Source: Azohydromonas aeria (lineage in GTDB: Bacteria; Pseudomonadota; Gammaproteobacteria; Burkholderiales; Burkholderiaceae_C). From it: a stretch of 64,000 nt of DNA. Below, in pieces: positions 58,456 through 64,000 of the stretch. A program made the translations under genes and the position numbers. Below the pieces are notes generated by a model. The model saw only the letters and a list, made by a program, of their open reading frames with translations, made no database searches and had not been told where the DNA came from. Within the stretch, counting starts at the first letter, position 1. Each line of letters opens with the position of its first letter. Location of the stretch: positions 41,310-105,309 of the forward strand of contig NZ_VIDQ01000019.1 in assembly GCF_009760915.1 (NCBI RefSeq), read 5' to 3'.

Positions 58456-60039
58456 TCACCGCAGCTCGTACTCCACCAGCTCGAAGCTGGTCGCCTCGCG
58501 CAGCGCCCCGCCCACGCTGGTCGAGACGGTGCTTTTCACCATGCGCCTGACGGCCGGCGCGTACCACACCACCTGCTCCACGCTCACCGCCTTGCCCCCG
58601 CGCGGCGTGGCGCGGCCGGTGAGCACGACCTTCAGCGCCCTGAAACGCCCGGCCGCCACCTGCACCTCCTCCTCGCCCTCGACGCGCGCCTGCAGCGCCA
58701 CGCTCACCTGCTCCACCCGGCGCACGGGCGCGCCCAGCGCCTGCCCGGGCTGCAGCGCGCCGCCCGACGCCAGAAGGTAGGGCGCGAACTCCGGCGGCGT
58801 CAGCGTCCAGCCGGGCAGCTCGTGGAAGGCCGGCGCCAGCGCCGCCACCGCCGTGCGCAGCCGGGCGTCGGAGGTGGTGCTCCAGCTCTCGGCCACGCCC
58901 TCGGCCGTCACGCCCTCGACCCGGGCGCTGACGAACAGGTCGCCCAGCCGGAACTGGTCCTGCACCCGGTAGCGCCAGCGGTCGCCGACGCGCGGCAGGG
59001 CGCCCGCGCCCGGTGCCGCGACCGGGGCCGAGACGGCCGGCGGCGGCACGGCCTGCGGCGCGAGGGCCACGGCCTGCGGCGGCGAGGCCGGCGCCGCACC
59101 GAACGCCGCCACCCGCGCCTGCGCCAGCGCGGCAAAGCGGCCCTGCGGGTACTGCCGCAGGTAGGCCCGGTACTCGTCGGCGCGCTGGGAGGCCTGGATG
59201 CTGTTCCAGAACGCGATCTCGCCGGCGGCGTCCACGTCCGCCGGCGCCGCGGCCGTCGCCGCCACGCCCGGCACGAAGGCGAACTCGCCCTGCAATGAAG
59301 AGCTTTCCCACGGCACCTGCTGCTGCTGCGTCTCGCGCACCACGCCCTCGCGCACGCGCTTGAACACCTGCTCCACCGGCAGCCCCGGCGTCAGCAGGTG
59401 CCTGGCAAGGTGCTCGGCATAGACGCCGTTGGCGCCGCTGCCCGCGTCGGCGGCGAGCTTGCCGGGCGCGGTGGCGTACGCCAGCAACGTGCCCACGGGC
59501 GCGTCCATCTGCGCCAGGCCCTGCGCCGACACCGTCTTGCCCAGGAACGGGTTGTTGCGGCAGGCGTCGAGGATCACCAGGTTGATGCGGCTGCGCGCAT
59601 GCCCCATGCGGCCCAGGATGAAGCCCAGGTCGATGCCGGCGATCGGGATCTCGTCCTCGCTGCGGATCTCGGCGTCCACGGGGATGAGGTAGTTGCGGTC
59701 GCGCAGCTGCAGCCCGTGGCCGGCGTAGTACAGCAGCGCCACGGTGTTCTCGCCCAGCCGGTTGCCGAAGTCGCGCAGCGCCTGCAGCAGCGCGGCGCGG
59801 TCCAGGTCCTGGCGCAGCGCCACGTCGAAGCCGGCCTTGCGCAGCCCGGCGGCCACCAGCTTCGCGTCGTTGACGGGGTTGTCCAGCGGGTCGCTGCGGT
59901 AGGCGGCGTTGCCGATCACCAGCGCCACGCGCTGCTCGGTGACCTCGCCGACGCCCGGCGCGGCCGCCGCCGCAGCGGCGGCCAGCAGCAGCCACGGCAG
60001 CCACAGCAGCGCCAGCAGCCGGTGCGCCATCGCCCTCAT
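58456..60039 (-). CDS. Exported caspase-like protease with C-terminal extension
   Basis: 527 residues. A signal peptide (LLALLWLPWLLLAAAAAAAA) is followed by a caspase p20 domain: RVALVIGNAAYRSDPLDNP, catalytic His in LLYYAGHGLQ (His 108), catalytic Cys in VILDACRNNPF (Cys 160), ending VPWESSSLQGEFAF (about 270). Then comes a helical segment (about 290-330), a Pro/Ala linker (about 335-365) and a C-terminal domain of about 160 residues (GDRWRYRVQDQFRLGDLFVS to SFELVEYELR) that I do not recognise. The ATG overlaps the tagF stop (ATGA), so translation is coupled to type VI secretion genes. The sequence identifies the fold and catalytic pair, but not the substrate. Confidence 0.9.
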   Translation of the reverse strand: MRAMAHRLLALLWLPWLLLAAAAAAAAPGVGEVTEQRVALVIGNAAYRSDPLDNPVNDAKLVAAGLRKAGFDVALRQDLDRAALLQALRDFGNRLGENTVALLYYAGHGLQLRDRNYLIPVDAEIRSEDEIPIAGIDLGFILGRMGHARSRINLVILDACRNNPFLGKTVSAQGLAQMDAPVGTLLAYATAPGKLAADAGSGANGVYAEHLARHLLTPGLPVEQVFKRVREGVVRETQQQQVPWESSSLQGEFAFVPGVAATAAAPADVDAAGEIAFWNSIQASQRADEYRAYLRQYPQGRFAALAQARVAAFGAAPASPPQAVALAPQAVPPPAVSAPVAAPGAGALPRVGDRWRYRVQDQFRLGDLFVSARVEGVTAEGVAESWSTTSDARLRTAVAALAPAFHELPGWTLTPPEFAPYLLASGGALQPGQALGAPVRRVEQVSVALQARVEGEEEVQVAAGRFRALKVVLTGRATPRGGKAVSVEQVVWYAPAVRRMVKSTVSTSVGGALREATSFELVEYELR

Positions 60040-60626
60040 GCGCAGGCTCCGAGCAGCGCGGTGAAGGCGGCCGCGGGCGGCAGGCCGTCGAAGCGGCAGC
60101 GCAGCTCGCCGCCGGCGCGGCTGAACCACCAGACGCTGCCGCGCTCCGCGTCCTCTTCCGATGCGGGCGCCGGCCACTCGGCCCCGTCCACCGCCTCGGC
60201 CAGCACCCGCTCCAGGTCGTCCACCGTGAAGCGCAGGTCCAGCACCTGGCGCATCGCCGCGTCCAGCGCCTCGAACCAGCGCGGCAGCGCCCGCGCCTGG
60301 CCCAGCGCCAGGCCGGGCCGGGCCACGGTGAGCGGGTAGTGGCGGCCGACGCGGTCCAGGCTGGGCATCACCAGCCCGGTCCAGGACGTGGCGCCCAGCA
60401 GCCCCGGCGCCAGCCAGAAGCGCACGATCGGCGCCACCAGGTAGCCCTCCAGCCAGCGCGGGCCCAGCGCCTCGCGCGAGGCGTTCAGGCCGTGGCGCAG
60501 CCACTCGTCCCAGCCGGCGATGAAGGCGTCGGGCAGGCGGCGCGAGGCGAAGTCGCCCAGGGCCGGCAGCTTCCCCCACCAGCCCGGGGGCAGCGGCGAT
60601 GACGATGTCAGAGCTGTCTCGGACAT
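60036..60626 (-). CDS. tagF: Type VI secretion-associated protein TagF
   Basis: 196 residues. The opening GWWGKLPALGDFASRRLPDAFIAGWDEWL is the DUF2094/TagF signature, followed by GPRWLEGYLVAPIVRFWLAPGLLG and DRVGRHYPLTVARP. TagF is a post-translational repressor of type VI secretion in pseudomonads. The start at 60,626 lies inside the 3' end of tssM (19-base overlap), and its stop overlaps the caspase start. The family call is firm; regulation of secretion here is inferred. Confidence 0.93.
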   Translation of the reverse strand: MSETALTSSSPLPPGWWGKLPALGDFASRRLPDAFIAGWDEWLRHGLNASREALGPRWLEGYLVAPIVRFWLAPGLLGATSWTGLVMPSLDRVGRHYPLTVARPGLALGQARALPRWFEALDAAMRQVLDLRFTVDDLERVLAEAVDGAEWPAPASEEDAERGSVWWFSRAGGELRCRFDGLPPAAAFTALLGACA

Positions 60627-63600
60627 GCGAAGGACTCCAGTTCGGCGCGCAGCGCCGGGTTCAGTGCCGACGCGCTGCGCACTTCGAAGCGGGCCTGGTG
60701 GCCCTCGACGTCGAAGGTCAGCTCCGCCCGCCCACCCGGCCCCGGCGCCACGCGCACGCGGTCGAGCAGGCGCAGCAGCGCCCAGGGGCCCTCGAAGCTG
60801 TAGCCGTTGCCGGAGCCCGCGCGCAGCGTCACGCGCCCCGGCGCGCCGTCGGCCGCCGGCCAGCGCAGCCGCTGCGGCGCTTGTGCGCCGCGCCGGAAGC
60901 GCAGCGGCTGGCCGTCGATCTCGATCACGAATTCCGGCAGCGCCGCGTCCAGCGCCAGCAGCCGCAGCTCCAGCTGCACGCCGAAGCGCCGCCCGCCATC
61001 GCTGAAGAAGGCCTCGCGCACCTGGCGCGCGCGCTGCAGCCCGGGCGGCGTGGCGCTCTCGCCGTAGGGCAGCAGGCGGCGCTGCACGAAGTCGTCGAGC
61101 ACGCCGCCGGCGCCGAAGAAGGCGATGAAATCCTCCCGGGACACCTCCTGCGCCGCGCCGCGCGCGAAGGGGTAGCGGTGGTCGAGCACCCGGCTGCAGG
61201 CCGCGCCGACCTCGGCCGAAACCTGGCGCGACAGCGGCTCGCGCAGCGCCGCCAGCGCCTGCGCCGACGCGCTCGCGGCCAGCGGCGACAGCAGCGCGTC
61301 CACCGGCGCGGGCGCCTGCGCCGCCGCGGCGCTCAGCGCCCTGAAAGCCGGCCCCGGCGGCGGCAGGGTGCGGCGGCGCAGCGCGTCCTCGATCACCGTC
61401 AGCTGCTGCCCGGCGCTGCCGAGCTGCGCCAGCGTGTCGTCCAGCGGCGCCGGCTGCCCGGACACGAAGCGCGCCAGCGCCGCGTGGCGCGGCGCCAGCA
61501 GCGGCGAGGCATTCACCTCCTGCGCCAGCGCGCGCAGCAGCTGCGCCAGCGCCGCGTCCGGCCGCGACAGCGCCTGCGCCGCCTCGGCCGTGGCTGCCAG
61601 CGAGGGCGTGGGCGCCAGGCGCAGGTCGGCGATGAAGGCTTCCCATTGCCGCGCGTGGTCGGCCAGGTAGAGCTGCTCCACGGCCTCGGCCAGCGACGCG
61701 GGCGCCGCGGCGCCAGGGGCGGCCGCCGCGACCGGCATGGCGCGCGCGCCGGCCGTGCCCAGCACCCAGGCGCGCTCGCGCTCCAGCTGGCGCAGCGCCT
61801 CGTGCGTGCGCTCGCGCAGGCGCTGCGGGTACACGGCGCGCGTGTAGAAGCCGGGCACGCCGTCGTCCAGCGGCCGGCCGCTGGCGCGCGCGAAGTGGCG
61901 GGACGCGGCCGGCCCGGCCGCCGCCGCGACGCTGAAGGCCGGCACCGCGGCGCCGTCCTGGCGCAGCCGGTGGTACACGCGCTCGGCCACCGGCACGCTG
62001 GCCACCAGCGCCCGCGCCCGGGCCACGAGCTGCGGATCGGCGCCTTCGGGCGCCCCCACCTCGCCGCCGGCCAGCAGCCGCTGCAGGTGGCGGCGCAGCG
62101 CCACGCGCTCGGCCACGCCGGCCTTGAGCGTGGCGTCCCAGTCGGCGTTCAGGTCGGCGCGCAGCGCCGTGGCGTCGAAGTTGCGCCCGGCAAAGAGCAT
62201 CAGGTAGGCGCGCAGCGCCTCGTAGACCAGCTCGACGTGGTCCTGCGCGTCGCTGCGCAGCCGCGTCTCCAGCCGCGCGGCGATGCGCGGCAGGAAGGCG
62301 TCCTTGAGCAGCCGCGCGTAGGCGTCGCCGGCCGCGGTGGCCAGCATCTCGCGCTGGTCCAGCCCCAGCGGCCAGGGCACGGCCGCGGCGTCCGGCGCGC
62401 CGGCGAAGCGCTCCACGCCGTCGAGCACCGGCACCAGCGCGACCAGGTCGGTGGGCGCCGTGGCGCGCGCGGCCTGCGCCTGCTGGCGCAGCGCGGGCAG
62501 CCGCGCCTCGGCCGCGGCGAGGTAGGCGCGGTTGTCGGCCCAGGCGCGCCAGCCCAGCGCCACCATCGCGGCCGCCGCGGCCAGGCTCAGCCCGGCCAGG
62601 CTCGAATGGACGAGCGCGCGGCGCCGCTCCCAGCGCAGGTTGGTGCCGGCCAGTCCCGCCTCGGCAAACACCACGTCGCGCAGCAGCCGCGTGACGAAGA
62701 AGCTGCGCCCGCTGGGTTGCGCCGGCGCCAGCAGCCGCCCGGACAGTCCCAGCGCACGCGCGATGCCGCCCAGCGCGCGGTCCATGGGCGTGCCTTCCTG
62801 CGTCGCGCTGGTGAAGTAGACGCCGCGCAGCATCGGCGAACGGGCACCGGCACCGGTCTGCGGCGCCGGCTCCGGCTCCGGCGCGAAGGTGTCGCGCAGC
62901 AGCTCCAGCAGCAGCTCGTGCAGCAGCCGCCACTGCTGCGGGAAGGCGAACAGCGCGGCGCGGCGCTCGCGGTCGGGCTCGCCGTGCAGCCGCTCCAGCA
63001 GGTACTCGCCCAGGCGCTTCTCCAGCGCCGCGAGCTCGCTGCTGAGCAGCGGCAGCGGGTCGGCCGGCACGCCCTCGGCCGGCAAGGTGAAACCCCAGAC
63101 CTGGGCGCGCTCCTCGGCGTTCAGGTCGGCGAAGAACTCCATGAAGCCGGCCAGCAGGTCGGTCTTGGTCACCAGCACGTACACCGGCAGGCGCAGCCCC
63201 AGGCGCTGGCGCAGCTCGTCGATGCGCGCGCGCAGCGCCCGCGCATGCGCCTGGCGCGCCCCGGGGCCGGCGCCCAGCAGGTCGGCCACGCTGACGCTGA
63301 GCAGCACGCCGTTGAGCGGGCGGCGCGGCCGGTGCCGCTTGAGCAGGTCCAGGAAGCCCAGCCACGCGGCGCGGTCCGCGGCCTGGTGGCTGTCCTGCGT
63401 GGTGTAGCGCCCGGCCGTGTCGATCAGCACCGCCTGGTCGGTGAACCACCAGTCGCAGTTGCGCGTGCCGCCCACGCCGGGCAGCGCCGGGTTGCCGTCC
63501 CGCGCCTGGGCCAGCGGGAACTGCAGCCCGGAGTTGACCAGCGCCGTGGTCTTGCCCGCGCCGGGCGCGCCGATGATCACGTACCAGGGCAGCTCGTGCA

Positions 63601-63994
63601 CCCAGGACCCGCGCCGCCAGGCGAGCCAGCCCGGGCGCCGCCCGCCCGGCTGCGCCCCCAGGCGCGAGCGGCGCAGCTGCGCCACCGCCTCCTTGAAGCG
63701 CCGGCCCAGCAACTCGACCTCGGCCGTGGGCGCGGCGGCCTCGCCGGCCACCAGGCCGTCGAGCAGCCGGGCGTTGTCGCGCCGGGCCCGCAGCGCGCGG
63801 CCCGCGGCCCGGGCCAGGCTGGCGGCCAGCAACGCCGCCAGGGCCCAGCCGCGCGCCGCCTCGCCGGCCAGCGGCACCCGCCCGGCAATGGCCACCAGCG
63901 GCCCGACCCACCAGATCAGCGCCGCGGCACCCAGCACGCCCACCGCCTGCAGCAGCGGGCGCAGCCCGGGCCAGCGCGGCTCGGCCAGCTTCAT
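60608..63994 (-). CDS. tssM: Type VI secretion inner-membrane protein TssM (IcmF)
   Basis: 1,128 residues. Two N-terminal transmembrane helices (about 10-60), Walker A GAPGAGKTT (about 143) in the cytoplasmic GTPase-like domain with PGVGGTRNCDWWFTDQAVLIDTAGRY, a third helix near 465-485, then a large periplasmic region ending in the IcmF C-terminal fold. TssM forms the membrane complex with TssL and TssJ; those genes are not visible and probably lie beyond 64,000. The start codon is 6 bases from the window edge and gives the expected N-terminal layout. Confidence 0.95.
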   Translation of the reverse strand: MKLAEPRWPGLRPLLQAVGVLGAAALIWWVGPLVAIAGRVPLAGEAARGWALAALLAASLARAAGRALRARRDNARLLDGLVAGEAAAPTAEVELLGRRFKEAVAQLRRSRLGAQPGGRRPGWLAWRRGSWVHELPWYVIIGAPGAGKTTALVNSGLQFPLAQARDGNPALPGVGGTRNCDWWFTDQAVLIDTAGRYTTQDSHQAADRAAWLGFLDLLKRHRPRRPLNGVLLSVSVADLLGAGPGARQAHARALRARIDELRQRLGLRLPVYVLVTKTDLLAGFMEFFADLNAEERAQVWGFTLPAEGVPADPLPLLSSELAALEKRLGEYLLERLHGEPDRERRAALFAFPQQWRLLHELLLELLRDTFAPEPEPAPQTGAGARSPMLRGVYFTSATQEGTPMDRALGGIARALGLSGRLLAPAQPSGRSFFVTRLLRDVVFAEAGLAGTNLRWERRRALVHSSLAGLSLAAAAAMVALGWRAWADNRAYLAAAEARLPALRQQAQAARATAPTDLVALVPVLDGVERFAGAPDAAAVPWPLGLDQREMLATAAGDAYARLLKDAFLPRIAARLETRLRSDAQDHVELVYEALRAYLMLFAGRNFDATALRADLNADWDATLKAGVAERVALRRHLQRLLAGGEVGAPEGADPQLVARARALVASVPVAERVYHRLRQDGAAVPAFSVAAAAGPAASRHFARASGRPLDDGVPGFYTRAVYPQRLRERTHEALRQLERERAWVLGTAGARAMPVAAAAPGAAAPASLAEAVEQLYLADHARQWEAFIADLRLAPTPSLAATAEAAQALSRPDAALAQLLRALAQEVNASPLLAPRHAALARFVSGQPAPLDDTLAQLGSAGQQLTVIEDALRRRTLPPPGPAFRALSAAAAQAPAPVDALLSPLAASASAQALAALREPLSRQVSAEVGAACSRVLDHRYPFARGAAQEVSREDFIAFFGAGGVLDDFVQRRLLPYGESATPPGLQRARQVREAFFSDGGRRFGVQLELRLLALDAALPEFVIEIDGQPLRFRRGAQAPQRLRWPAADGAPGRVTLRAGSGNGYSFEGPWALLRLLDRVRVAPGPGGRAELTFDVEGHQARFEVRSASALNPALRAELESFACPRQL

Positions 63995-64000
63995 GGCGCC

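Overview
The window is a GC-rich, densely coded bacterial chromosome segment. Gene content points to a betaproteobacterium of the order Burkholderiales: the dapF-DUF484-xerC block, a cyanophycin synthetase pair, PEP-CTERM/HAF-repeat proteins, a DUF2760-Hsp70-Hsp70 operon, dctA-dctB-dctD, and a type VI secretion gene at the right edge. The genus cannot be fixed from the sequence alone. No rRNA, tRNA, CRISPR array, prophage or complete insertion sequence was seen.

Layout. 1-2,040: DoxX (cut by the left edge), SirB-like, hemerythrin and an unknown gene. 2,085-9,728: a cyanophycin locus, with an ABC exporter-like protein plus DUF1854 on the minus strand diverging from cphA' and cphA. 9,769-16,036: DUF4126, a GDPD-lrgA-lrgB operon and a large bifunctional penicillin-binding protein starting at TTG. 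16,154-24,709: a PEP-CTERM protein, metY, DUF3149, terC, a TerB-like gene, a LysR regulator, a membrane/zinc-ribbon protein, the wreck of a second PEP-CTERM gene, and glmS. 24,855-29,458: an Lrp/AsnC regulator, a 126-bp inverted-repeat element, an rRNA methyltransferase, xerC, DUF484 and dapF. 29,524-33,372: two small hypotheticals, two lipid A acyltransferases, and metK behind a SAM-II-like riboswitch. 33,641-38,957: DUF2760 and two Hsp70 homologues, translationally coupled. 39,154-43,872: the C4-dicarboxylate transporter dctA behind a sigma-54 promoter, with its two-component pair dctB/dctD. 44,277-51,416: a lytic transglycosylase, the mqsRA toxin-antitoxin pair with a perfect operator, a lipoprotein phosphoesterase, a CoA-transferase, a second copy of the 126-bp element, an MFS transporter and a STAS protein. 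51,409-54,830: phosphatase/response-regulator and histidine-kinase signalling genes. 55,072-64,000: on the minus strand, tssM, tagF, a caspase-like protease, an OmpA-like protein, an ECF sigma factor, its anti-sigma factor, and a second caspase-like protease.

How genes work together. CphA makes cyanophycin, and CphA' (with a dead Mur-ligase half) probably assists or recycles dipeptides. DctB/DctD sense dicarboxylates and drive dctA through sigma-54. MqsA neutralises MqsR and represses its own operon. MetK is probably controlled by its own product. The right-hand cluster is the most unusual part: two exported caspase-fold proteases flank an ECF sigma/anti-sigma switch directly downstream of type VI secretion genes, one of them overlapping tagF by four bases.
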